Below are positions 1-5,196 of a DNA stretch of 5,196 nt, piece by piece; the stretch's first letter is position 1, and each line of letters opens with the position of its first letter. The notes under the pieces are model-generated. The model searched no databases. It had not been told where the DNA came from and saw only the letters and a list, made by a program, of their open reading frames with translations. The stretch is from Gammaproteobacteria bacterium (lineage in GTDB: Bacteria > Pseudomonadota > Gammaproteobacteria > Chromatiales > Chromatiaceae). Both the position numbers and the translations under genes were made by a program. Location of the stretch: NCBI GenBank assembly GCA_030594925.1, contig JAUVEG010000120.1, positions 1 to 5,196 on the forward strand. The letters run 5' to 3'.

Positions 1-303
1 AATATCGAGCCGGTTCTGCAGCAAACAGGCGGTAGAGGGAAATATCTTGTCCGGGGTTGTTGTCGCTACGATAATCAGATCGATTTCATCAGGAGAGCGC
101 CCCGCCGCCTGCATCGCCAGGCGCGCCGCCTTTTCCGCCAGATCACAGGTTGTCTCCCCTTCCGCTGCGATATGGCGTTTTTTGATTCCGGTGCGTTCCC
201 GTATCCATTGATCCGAGGTATCGATCATTTTCTCAAGGTCATGGTTACTCAAAACCTTCTCGGGAAGATAACCACCGGTGCCTGCTATACGGGCATAAGT
301 CAT
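1..303 (-). CDS. fabH: Beta-ketoacyl-ACP synthase III (FabH), N-terminal 101 residues; runs off the window
   Basis: FabH condenses acetyl-CoA with malonyl-ACP to start type II fatty acid synthesis in the cytoplasm. The translation begins [14 protein letters not shown] and contains [13 protein letters not shown] (about residues 28-40) and [17 protein letters not shown] (about 80-96), which are characteristic of the FabH N-terminal thiolase fold. The window ends at codon 101, so the catalytic Cys, expected roughly ten residues further on, and the later His and Asn are not visible. The ATG overlaps the plsX stop as ATGA, so translation is probably coupled. An AAGGGG Shine-Dalgarno-like stretch lies about 10 bases before the start. 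Partial only because of the window edge; no damage is seen. Family assignment is very secure. Confidence 0.97.
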   Translation of the reverse strand, partial: MTYARIAGTGGYLPEKVLSNHDLEKMIDTSDQWIRERTGIKKRHIAAEGETTCDLAEKAARLAMQAAGRSPDEIDLIIVATTTPDKIFPSTACLLQNRLDI

Positions 304-1316
304 GCCTCTTTTACCCCTTCAAGATGGCTTTCAACCTGTTTGGCAATTCGCGACGGGATATTATGATCCACCGCATTTTTGGCGATGCCGATTGCATTTT
401 GAAAAGAGAGCTCATCAGCTCCACCATGACTCTTGATCACAATGCCGTTCAGTCCCAGCAGGGTAGCGCCATTATAACGACGTGGGTCGATCCTTTCTGC
501 AAAGCACTTGAGTACAGGCATCGCAATCACTGCTGCAAGTTTCGACAGCAGATTGCGTTGGAAACTCTGCTTGAGGAAGTGACGAATCATTTTTGCCACC
601 CCCTCGGAACTTTTTAGCGAAATATTTCCGACAAAACCATCACAAACAACAACATCCACGGATCCATCGAAAATATTGTCCCCTTCGACAAAGCCCACAT
701 AGTTGAGGTCGCTTTGATTCAGCAACTCGTTGGCTTTTTTGACCTGCACATTCCCCTTGATCTCCTCCTCACCGATATTCAGCAGCCCCACCCGCGGTTT
801 CGCAATATCGCTGAGTGCTGCAACCTGCTCTGATCCCATCACTGCGAACTGATACAACTGGTGCTCACTTGAGTCGACATTGGCGCCAAGATCCAACACC
901 CATGTCCGGGTCGAGGTATTGGGAAGCGCGGTGATGATGGCCGGACGATCAACATGCGGCAGCATTTTCAGCACAAAACGCGCCGTTGCCATCAGTGCGC
1001 CGGTGTTGCCGGCGCTGACACAGGCATCCGCATCTCCCTGTTTAACCAGGTTGATTGCAACCCGCATCGACGAATCTTTTTTCCTGCGCAATGCATGGGA
1101 TGGCAGGTCATGCATCTCCACAACCTGCGATGCATGATGAATGCTGACCCGCTCGGGAAGCAGCGGCTGCTGTTCGCGGATCGCATCTTCAAGACCGACA
1201 AGAATCAACTCCACATCGGGGTCTGCAGCCACATAAGCACAGGCAGCCGGAACAATGACAGAGACCCCATGGTCTCCACCCATTGCATCCAGAGCAATGC
1301 GGATAGGTTTACTCAT
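300..1316 (-). CDS. plsX: Phosphate acyltransferase PlsX
   Basis: PlsX converts acyl-ACP and phosphate to acyl-phosphate, the donor used by PlsY to acylate glycerol-3-phosphate; it is a peripheral membrane enzyme of phospholipid synthesis. The 338-aa product has the usual family length. Visible landmarks are DAMGGD (residues 10-15), [14 protein letters not shown] (101-114), VLDLGAN (140-146), [12 protein letters not shown] (178-189), [11 protein letters not shown] (225-235) and [20 protein letters not shown] (279-298). The frame stays open upstream to 1409, but I chose the ATG at 1316 because [15 protein letters not shown] matches the normal N-terminus and the upstream stretch covers a possible terminator. 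The Shine-Dalgarno is weak. The gene lies 139 bases after rpmF and overlaps fabH by 4 bases. Confidence 0.97.
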   Translation of the reverse strand: MSKPIRIALDAMGGDHGVSVIVPAACAYVAADPDVELILVGLEDAIREQQPLLPERVSIHHASQVVEMHDLPSHALRRKKDSSMRVAINLVKQGDADACVSAGNTGALMATARFVLKMLPHVDRPAIITALPNTSTRTWVLDLGANVDSSEHQLYQFAVMGSEQVAALSDIAKPRVGLLNIGEEEIKGNVQVKKANELLNQSDLNYVGFVEGDNIFDGSVDVVVCDGFVGNISLKSSEGVAKMIRHFLKQSFQRNLLSKLAAVIAMPVLKCFAERIDPRRYNGATLLGLNGIVIKSHGGADELSFQNAIGIAKNAVDHNIPSRIAKQVESHLEGVKEA

Positions 1317-1396
1317 CAGATGATCATCACTAGATGCAGTTATTTCCAAGCAAAATCTGAACGTCCGTTTCAGTTCCCGCTGATCTCCTGCTGTTG

Positions 1397-1422
1397 AAAA
1401 AACCGCCAATATCTGTGGCCGG
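1397..1422 (-). terminator. Possible intrinsic terminator or attenuator between rpmF and plsX
   Basis: Read on the minus strand, CCGGCCA is followed by a 7-base loop and TGGCGG, then six T. This gives a 6-bp GC-rich stem with one bulged G and a short U tract, the layout of a weak Rho-independent terminator. It sits about 30 bases after the rpmF stop and about 80 before the plsX start. If it works partially, it would give more bL32 message than plsX-fabH message. The stem is short and imperfect, so read-through is likely; function is inferred. Confidence 0.4.
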
Positions 1423-1455
1423 CATCCAAATCAGGAAAGCAGCGTCACACCGGAA

Positions 1456-1629
1456 TCAACCTCTATCGATGACCTTGCGGCCACGATAGAAACCATCGGC
1501 GGTCACATGGTGACGCAGATGAGTTTCACCTGATGTCTGGTCGACAGACAGGGTTTCACTCTTGAGTGAGTCATGCGAGCGGCGCATGCCACGTTTTGAC
1601 GGGGTTTTACGACTTTTTTGTACAGCCAT
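1456..1629 (-). CDS. rpmF: 50S ribosomal protein bL32
   Basis: A structural protein of the large ribosomal subunit. The 57-aa product begins [20 protein letters not shown] and ends [21 protein letters not shown], nearly the textbook gammaproteobacterial bL32 (E. coli is also 57 aa). It lacks the four zinc-ribbon cysteines of C+ bL32 versions, so it is the zinc-independent form. I chose the internal ATG at 1629, not the longer frame opening at 1701, because it matches the family start and has a strong AGGAGAGG Shine-Dalgarno just upstream. It lies downstream of yceD, as is usual, but an unusually long 258-base gap containing a palindromic repeat separates them, so it may also have its own promoter. 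Confidence 0.97.
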   Translation of the reverse strand: MAVQKSRKTPSKRGMRRSHDSLKSETLSVDQTSGETHLRHHVTADGFYRGRKVIDRG

Positions 1630-1724
1630 TTTCCTCTCCTGCGAGGGTTTATAGGTAACAGTTAATTTCTGCGTTTCAATTCTAGCAAGACCAAGTCTCA
1701 CACTGACGAATCATGAAAGAGATT

Positions 1725-1858
1725 ATTTTCTCTCGCCAAGCTTCCGCGTCCTGCTCACGCCCCTCACCTACGATCCCTGTAGGCGAAGACGCCAAGACCG
1801 CAAAGGTTTTTCTTGGCGAGCTTTGCGCCTTTGCGAGAGTCATTTTTGAAATTTGACT
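1725..1858. repeat. Dispersed palindromic repeat, copy 1 (with an extra inner segment)
   Basis: The stretch begins ATTTTCTCTCGCCAAG and ends GCGAGAGTCATTTTTGAAAT, so CTCTCGC (1730-1736) and GCGAGAG form outer arms of a hairpin. The core includes CAAAGGTTTTTCTT (1801-1814) and CTTTGCGCCTT (1821-1831), both present on the opposite strand in copy 2 near 5100-5150. Between about 1740 and 1787 copy 1 has roughly 47 extra bases, holding a smaller palindrome CCTAC-N7-GTAGG (1767-1783). It fills most of the yceD-rpmF gap and would fold in the mRNA. It probably belongs to a multi-copy non-coding family in this genome; only two copies are visible here. Confidence 0.8.
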
Positions 1859-1887
1859 CATTATGTAAAGAAATTGGCCACTTATAA

Positions 1888-2385
1888 CTAATGTTTCAGT
1901 TTCTGTAAAATCCGGAAGGGATTCTCCCGCGACTCTACAGCAATCGGTTCATCATCAAACTTCCAGGCATGACACTCTTCGTGCCGTGCAACGACAGGCA
2001 GCGACAGCAGCAACTCATCTTCGAGCAGATCCAGCAGATTAATCTCTGCGTCATCCGCCATCAGAGGGTCAAAATCTTCACTCAACGCAGCAGCTTCGTC
2101 CAGACCCTCAACCACAACAAGCTGAAAATCAGAATCAACCGGAATAGCCACAGGCTGCGAACAGCGTTGACAGGTCTGCCATAATGTTGCTTCTGCATGC
2201 CCCGCTGCCAGTGGTCGCCCAAGGCCGTCACGGGAAAAGCGAAAAATATAGCTGGCGTGCCCCTGCAGACGAATCAGCAATGGGGCAAGACGGGGAAAAT
2301 CAGAAAGTTCTACAACTCCTGTATATGATAGTCCCTGCTCAGAGACCCGCCATGGATCAATCTGTTTTGGAAGGCGTGATGACAT
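1888..2385 (-). CDS. yceD: YceD / DUF177 family protein (23S rRNA accumulation protein)
   Basis: DUF177 proteins are commonly encoded next to rpmF; E. coli YceD is linked to normal 23S rRNA accumulation, though its biochemical action is unclear. The 165-aa product (E. coli form about 173 aa) shows the family's CQRC pair at residues 72-75, an acidic mid-section, the LLEDELLLSLPVVARHE stretch (120-136) and a C-terminal NPFRILQKLK. No signal peptide or membrane segment is visible, so it is cytoplasmic. The ATG at 2385 is the only reasonable start: an in-frame TAG lies five codons upstream. No Shine-Dalgarno is visible, and the promoter -10 box ends only about 10 bases before the ATG, suggesting a leaderless message. 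First gene of the leftward operon. Confidence 0.93.
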   Translation of the reverse strand: MSSRLPKQIDPWRVSEQGLSYTGVVELSDFPRLAPLLIRLQGHASYIFRFSRDGLGRPLAAGHAEATLWQTCQRCSQPVAIPVDSDFQLVVVEGLDEAAALSEDFDPLMADDAEINLLDLLEDELLLSLPVVARHEECHAWKFDDEPIAVESRENPFRILQKLKH

Positions 2386-2394
2386 AAACGCGCA

Positions 2395-2423
2395 ATACTA
2401 ACTATGTACACTCCCTTTGTCAA
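2395..2423 (-). promoter_or_regulatory. Sigma70 promoter for the yceD-rpmF-plsX-fabH operon
   Basis: On the minus strand there is a perfect TTGACA -35 hexamer (2418-2423), a 17-base spacer, and a TAGTAT -10 hexamer (2395-2400, 4 of 6 matches including the first two and last two positions). A run of seven T overlaps the upstream edge of the -35. Start of transcription is expected near 2387-2389, only a few bases before the yceD ATG at 2385. Confidence 0.75.
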
Positions 2424-2472
2424 AAAAATCAACAACTTTGCGGTACTCTTTTCACATAAACGGAATCAAATT

Positions 2473-2602
2473 GAGCATCTTGCAAAACTCGAAAATAGTG
2501 AATTGTGTCATCTCGAACGAACGTGAGAGATCTTATTTATCAATGAGTTAAGATTTCCCTTTTCAGTCGAAATGAGAGCTTCCGGGAGTTTTGCAAGAGC
2601 CC
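2473..2602. mobile_element. MITE-like non-autonomous element with TIRs and AAATT target duplication
   Basis: The left end GAGCATCTTGCAAAACTC (2473-2490) pairs with the right end, whose reverse complement is GGGCTCTTGCAAAACTC (2586-2602); the inner 12 bases CTTGCAAAACTC are identical. AAATT directly flanks both sides (2468-2472 and 2603-2607), as expected for a 5-bp target-site duplication; CAAATT can be read as 6 bp if the right boundary moves one base. The 130-bp body has no ORF that looks coding and contains a second, nested inverted repeat. Structure fits a miniature element moved in trans by a transposase encoded elsewhere; I cannot name the parent IS. It lies between divergent yceD and the binding-protein gene. 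Confidence 0.75.
2507..2577. repeat. Nested imperfect inverted repeat inside the MITE-like element
   Basis: The left arm contains GTCATCTCGAACGAACGTGA followed by GAGATCTTA (to 2535). The right arm (2549-2577), reverse-complemented, begins TCTCATTTCGACTGAAAAGG and ends AAATCTTA. The arms match imperfectly around a loop of about 13 bases, so the element would fold into a long hairpin in either strand. The arm wording resembles the widespread GTCAT-TCGA-GAA-GAGA-ATCT dispersed repeats of many bacterial genomes; that resemblance is from memory. Confidence 0.65.
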
Positions 2603-2664
2603 AAATTCGTGTAAAAACAAGTGCATCATGCGTATCTGGCAGGACAAAATGCGTTCGCCGCCCC

Positions 2665-2698
2665 TGCCCCGGTATCAAATAAAAGTACGCCCGGGGCA
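2665..2698. promoter_or_regulatory. Strong GC hairpin or dyad upstream of the binding-protein gene
   Basis: TGCCCCGG (2665-2672) and CCGGGGCA (2691-2698) are perfect 8-bp inverted repeats around an A-rich 18-base spacer. The site is about 115 bases before the ATG at 2813. It could be an operator dyad, a 5' leader hairpin or a remnant terminator; there is no clear U tract on either strand. Function is unassigned; the symmetry itself is certain. Confidence 0.5.
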
Positions 2699-2812
2699 TT
2701 TACAAATATTGTTCAGCGAGACATTTTATGCTACAAACACAGCTATCAAAGAACCTCCACTCACAATCTTGTAACCATGACCTCCCTTAATAACAACAGG
2801 AAAAATGAGCAC

Positions 2813-3901
2813 ATGACTGCCAAACGCAAGCGTTCCAGACTCCTCTTTCGCATGACCCTCTGCAGCCTGATAATGCTGCTGGGAACCCTGTTTTTCACGA
2901 CACCTGTCTATGCAAAAGATAAATTCCGCATTGCATGGAGCATTTATGTCGGATGGATGCCGTGGGAATTCGCTCATCAGCAAGGCATCGTCAAGAGATG
3001 GGCTGATAAATATGATATCGAAATAGAAGTCGTCCAGATCAACGACTATATTGAATCAATCAACCAGTATACAGCAGGAGCTTTTGACGCCTGCACCATG
3101 ACCAACATGGATGCCCTGACGATTCCTGCAGCGGGCGGCATCGACTCGACAGCACTGATTATCGGGGATTTCTCAAACGGGAATGACGCCATCGTCCTCA
3201 AGGAGAAGTCCATTCTTGCTGATATCAAAGGACAAAAAGTCAATCTTGTTGAACTCTCGGTCTCCCACTACCTGCTGGCTCGCGGACTTGAGAGTGTTGG
3301 CCTGAGAGAACGTGATATCAAGGTGATCAACACCTCTGATGCAGACATGGTCTCCGTATTCACCTCCAAAGACGTCACCTCCGCGGTCACATGGAATCCG
3401 CTGCTAAGAGAGATTCTTGCCTTGCCTGACACTCACAATGTATTTGATTCCAGCCGGATCCCCGGTGAAATCATCGACTTGATGGTTGTCAACACCGAGA
3501 CACTTAAAGAGAATCCAAAACTTGGAATGGCTCTAACCGGCGCATGGTATGAAATCATGGCTGCCATGTCACAAACCGATGAAAAAGCGATTGCCGCACG
3601 TACTCACATGGCCAGAGCCTCAGGTACAGACCTTGCCGGATTCAATGCGCAGCTGGAGACCACACGCATGTTTTATGATGCTGCGGAAGCAGTCAAATTC
3701 GGCCGCAGTGAAGAGTTGATCAAGACCATGGAACATGTTGCATCATTCTCTTTTGAGCATGGACTCCTCGGAGCCGGTGCAGCTGACGCCAGCTTTATCG
3801 GTATCGCTTTTCCCGGTGAGAAGTCGATTGGCGACAAGAAGAATATCAAGTTGCGCTTCAATGAAAGCTTTATGAACCTGGCGGCGGAGGGAAAACTGTA
3901 G
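2813..3901 (+). CDS. Periplasmic ABC-type substrate-binding protein, NMT1/urea-carboxylase-associated type
   Basis: Likely an exported solute receptor of the NMT1/SsuA-TauA-like superfamily. The sequence, especially YVGWMPWEF (residues 45-53), VVQINDYIESINQYTAGAFD, CTMTNMDALTIPAAGG (from 94) and GDFSNGND (118-125), resembles binding proteins found near urea carboxylase genes (TIGR03427 type), so urea, an amide or a related nitrogen compound is a guess. I chose the ATG at 2813, giving 362 aa: it starts a classic signal peptide with MTAKRKRSR, a hydrophobic core and a VYA cleavage site after residue 34, and AGGA lies 11 bases upstream. The frame is open to 2621, but that extension looks non-coding. 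There is no lipobox Cys. No permease, ATPase or urea carboxylase is adjacent, so it is an orphan here. Confidence 0.88.
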   Translation: MTAKRKRSRLLFRMTLCSLIMLLGTLFFTTPVYAKDKFRIAWSIYVGWMPWEFAHQQGIVKRWADKYDIEIEVVQINDYIESINQYTAGAFDACTMTNMDALTIPAAGGIDSTALIIGDFSNGNDAIVLKEKSILADIKGQKVNLVELSVSHYLLARGLESVGLRERDIKVINTSDADMVSVFTSKDVTSAVTWNPLLREILALPDTHNVFDSSRIPGEIIDLMVVNTETLKENPKLGMALTGAWYEIMAAMSQTDEKAIAARTHMARASGTDLAGFNAQLETTRMFYDAAEAVKFGRSEELIKTMEHVASFSFEHGLLGAGAADASFIGIAFPGEKSIGDKKNIKLRFNESFMNLAAEGKL

Positions 3902-3903
3902 AA

Positions 3904-3938
3904 GGGTGCAATAAGCGCTAGCGCATTGCATTGCGCCC
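3904..3938. repeat. REP-like palindrome downstream of the binding-protein gene
   Basis: GGGTGCAAT (3904-3912) pairs with ATTGCGCCC (3930-3938) with one G-U-type mismatch, and a perfect 10-bp palindrome GCGCTAGCGC (3915-3924) lies inside; TGCAAT/ATTGCA (3907-3912 and 3925-3930) offers an alternative tighter pairing. It starts three bases after the TAG stop, between convergent genes. Without a T tract on either side it is a poor intrinsic terminator, but it could protect the 3' end of the mRNA as REP elements do. Family membership is inferred. Confidence 0.6.
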
Positions 3939-3998
3939 GCATTGGCGGAGTTAAATGCAACACGGGGTTTTTCGATCCCTTCTGAGAAACGAAACGCA

Positions 3999-4205
3999 TC
4001 ACTCCCGATAATGCGCATCAACCCAGCAACGCGGCAGAGACTCCCCTGACGGAAAAGCCAAACCAGCTTTGCTGAAGGCTTTGACATCCTGCATCTCCTC
4101 TCCGGCATGAAAACGACCGGAGACATCATTTTTATTCGGGTCAAACAGCGCACTCACATCGGTGATTTCCACCAGGTCACTACTTTTACTGTCTCGTAAA
4201 AACAT
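3999..4205 (-). CDS. Conserved-looking small protein of unknown function (68 aa)
   Basis: I do not recognise a characterised family. The product starts MFLRDSKSSDLVEITDVSAL and has a compact, soluble composition with no signal peptide or membrane segment. Distinct stretches are LFDP (20-23), GRFHAGEEMQD (30-40) and FPSGESLPRCWVDAHYRE (51-68), with a single Cys60. I recall short proteins with the same GRFHAGEE and LPRCW-D-YR pattern in other proteobacteria, sometimes loosely labelled acetyltransferase, but it is far too short for a GNAT domain. Coding status is supported by a strong GAGGAG Shine-Dalgarno 7 bases before the ATG and by the protein-like residue pattern. It is convergent with the binding-protein gene and divergent from the glutaredoxin gene, so it is probably a single-gene unit preceded by a micro-ORF. 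Confidence 0.78.
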   Translation of the reverse strand: MFLRDSKSSDLVEITDVSALFDPNKNDVSGRFHAGEEMQDVKAFSKAGLAFPSGESLPRCWVDAHYRE

Positions 4206-4206
4206 C

Positions 4207-4233
4207 TCAATTCTCCTCTATAGCTGATTTCAT
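4207..4233 (-). CDS. 8-codon upstream ORF (leader peptide candidate)
   Basis: On the minus strand an AAGGAG Shine-Dalgarno (4241-4246) precedes an ATG by 7 bases and opens the frame MKSAIEEN, then TGA. The stop is one base from the ATG of the 68-aa gene, and the GAGGAG that serves as that gene's ribosome site is also the Glu-Glu codons of this micro-ORF. The arrangement suggests translational coupling or a simple leader. A TATATA -10-like box lies just upstream with no good -35. No peptide function can be read from the residues. Confidence 0.45.
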   Translation of the reverse strand: MKSAIEEN

Positions 4234-4387
4234 TTTGGTTCTCCTTCAGTATATAGCATAATGAATCCCGGATGCCGCTCTTTCGAACCTCAACAGACGC
4301 CATGACATCCAATTGTGGACGTTATTACAGTGCGCTGTTAGGATTGCCCCAATTCTCTTTTTACTCTCTCTTTTTTCAGGTGTAAGA

Positions 4388-4672
4388 ATGCCCAAAGTTG
4401 TTGTCTATAGCACTGCTTATTGCCCCTATTGCGTACGCGCCAAAGATCTGTTGAGCCGCAAATGTGTTGCATATGAGGAGATCAGGATCGATCTGGATCA
4501 CTCGAAGATGACACAAATGGTGGAACTCAGCAAACGGCGTACAGTGCCGCAGATCTTTATTGATGATTTTCATGTCGGCGGCTTCGATGACATGGCTGCG
4601 CTGGAGATGGACGGCAAACTCAACGACCTGCTCGGTTTTGGTGATGAAATTGAGGAAGATGCAGTCACCTGA
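4388..4672 (+). CDS. grxC: Glutaredoxin (GrxC type, dithiol)
   Basis: A small cytoplasmic thiol-disulfide oxidoreductase that uses glutathione to reduce protein disulfides. The 94-aa product begins MPKVVVYSTAYCPYC, giving the dithiol CPYC active site at residues 12-15. The TVP loop with its cis-proline (in RRTVPQIFIDD) and the GGFDDMAAL glutathione-binding turn follow, as in classic GrxC. The body matches the usual 80-90 aa, with a short acidic tail GDEIEEDAVT. I chose the ATG at 4388, with AGGTG a few bases upstream, over an upstream TTG at 4313 that would add an unlikely hydrophobic leader. Its 3' end overlaps the Hsp15 gene by 14 bases, so the two are probably co-transcribed. Confidence 0.95.
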   Translation: MPKVVVYSTAYCPYCVRAKDLLSRKCVAYEEIRIDLDHSKMTQMVELSKRRTVPQIFIDDFHVGGFDDMAALEMDGKLNDLLGFGDEIEEDAVT

Positions 4673-5060
4673 CAGTATGCGCCTCGATAAATGGCTATGG
4701 GCGGCGCGCTTCTTTAAAACCCGCAAACTCGCTTGCGAGGCGATCAACGGCGGCAAAGTCCATCTGCATGGCCAGCGCAGCAAACCCGGCAGGGAGGTCA
4801 AGCCCGGCTCCTCGTTGCGTATTCACAAAGGGGCTCTGGAGTGGAATATCGAAGTGGTGGTGATTCCAAAACAGCGCCGCCCTGCATCCGAGGCGAAAAC
4901 CTTTTATATTGAAGAGGCCGAAAGCACCTCCCGCCGTGAAGCAGTGATCGAGCAGCAGCGCATACTACGCGCTGCCGACACCTCCAGACCGGCTGGACGC
5001 CCGGGTAAACGCGACCGTCGCCTGATACACCGCTTCAAGAACAAACACGCGGAGTCCTGA
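4659..5060 (+). CDS. hslR: Heat shock protein Hsp15 (S4-domain RNA-binding protein)
   Basis: Hsp15 binds stalled 50S subunits carrying nascent-chain tRNA after heat stress and helps recycle them. The 133-aa product has the S4 domain at its N-terminus: RLDKWLWAARFFKTR (residues 8-22) and GGKVHLHGQRSKP (31-43), then QRRPASEA (72-79) and a basic C-terminal tail rich in Arg/Lys. Length equals E. coli Hsp15. The start could also be the ATG at 4677, which leaves RLDKWLW directly after Met; I prefer 4659 because it restores the usual short lead-in, has GAGGA just upstream, and couples translation to the overlapping glutaredoxin gene. The pairing of a redox and a ribosome-rescue stress gene suggests a stress-related unit; no heat-shock promoter was identified. 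Confidence 0.94.
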   Translation: MQSPDSMRLDKWLWAARFFKTRKLACEAINGGKVHLHGQRSKPGREVKPGSSLRIHKGALEWNIEVVVIPKQRRPASEAKTFYIEEAESTSRREAVIEQQRILRAADTSRPAGRPGKRDRRLIHRFKNKHAES

Positions 5061-5086
5061 GCAGACAGAACAAGGCATGAAAAAAC

Positions 5087-5172
5087 ATTTTCTCTCGCCA
5101 AGGCGCAAAGTTCGCAAAGAAAAACCTTTGTGTTCCTGGCGTCCTGGCGAGAGTCACTTTTAAAATGCAACT
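5087..5172. repeat. Dispersed palindromic repeat, copy 2
   Basis: Begins ATTTTCTCTCGCCAAG and continues to GGCGAGAGTCACTTTTAAAA, sharing both outer flanks in the same orientation with the repeat at 1725-1858. The outer arms CTCTCGCC (5092-5099) and GGCGAGAG form a hairpin. The inner core matches copy 1 only as reverse complement: CAAAGGTTTTTCTT and CTTTGCGCCTT are on the minus strand here. It lies 26 bases after the Hsp15 stop and could also shape the 3' end of that transcript. Confidence 0.8.
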
Positions 5173-5196
5173 ATTCAGCTTGTTAATATATTTTCC

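Noticed and set aside
954..1397. Plus-strand 147-codon open frame opposite plsX
   Set aside because: It is the antisense shadow of a strongly conserved gene, with no ribosome site or recognisable protein features.
1317..1409. Upstream extension of PlsX by 31 residues
   Set aside because: Not part of the conserved PlsX N-terminus, and it overlaps a terminator-like stem; [15 protein letters not shown] is the expected start.
2637..2652. Sigma54-like TGGCAGG...TGC sequence upstream of the binding-protein gene
   Set aside because: The GG and GC elements are 11 bases apart, not 10, and the -12 element lacks TTGC; spacing is strict for sigma54.
2621..2812. Extended N-terminus of the binding protein
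   Set aside because: It would bury the signal peptide behind 64 residues; the extension encodes no recognisable feature and overlaps the GC dyad.
3963..3980. GGGGTTTTTCGATCCC as a terminator
   Set aside because: Only 3-4 base pairs can form and the T run lies in the loop, not after a stem.
3743..4153. Minus-strand 136-codon open frame overlapping the binding-protein 3' end and the 68-aa gene
   Set aside because: It shadows two better-supported genes in other frames and has no ribosome site; its composition is Arg/Ser/Cys-rich and not protein-like.
4313..4387. Hydrophobic N-terminal extension of the glutaredoxin from a TTG start
   Set aside because: Glutaredoxins of this type are cytoplasmic and start just before the VVVYS strand; the ATG at 4388 has its own AGGTG ribosome site.

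Overview
The window looks like a chromosomal segment from a gammaproteobacterium. The evidence is the yceD-rpmF-plsX-fabH gene order, a bL32 without zinc cysteines very like the enterobacterial form, and an Hsp15 of exactly the E. coli length (133 aa). A free-living or symbiotic sulfur-oxidiser-like lineage is possible, but nothing in the window proves it. I see no CRISPR array, tRNA, rRNA, transposase or toxin-antitoxin pair.

Layout. (1) Positions 1-2423, minus strand: a lipid/ribosome operon transcribed leftward. It starts at a good sigma70 promoter (2395-2423), followed by yceD, rpmF, plsX and the first 101 codons of fabH, which runs off the left edge. YceD and bL32 link to rRNA/ribosome production. 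PlsX makes acyl-phosphate for phospholipid synthesis and FabH starts fatty acid elongation, so the operon couples envelope growth to ribosome supply. (2) Positions 2424-2812: a divergent intergenic region of about 390 bases holding a MITE-like element with terminal inverted repeats and an apparent 5-bp target duplication, then a GC-rich 8-bp hairpin. (3) Positions 2813-3901, plus strand: an exported periplasmic binding protein of the NMT1/urea-carboxylase-associated ABC type, with no permease or ATPase gene beside it. (4) Positions 3999-4233, minus strand: a conserved-looking 68-aa protein of unknown role, preceded by an 8-codon upstream ORF that appears translationally coupled to it. (5) Positions 4388-5060, plus strand: a glutaredoxin overlapping an Hsp15 (S4-domain) gene.

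The genes are ordinary. The unusual material is between them: the MITE-like element, two copies of a second palindromic repeat (about 1725-1858 and 5087-5172) whose inner core is flipped relative to its flanks, a REP-like palindrome after the binding-protein gene, a probable leaderless yceD transcript, and the micro-ORF in front of the 68-aa gene. I did not find a clear new multi-gene system.
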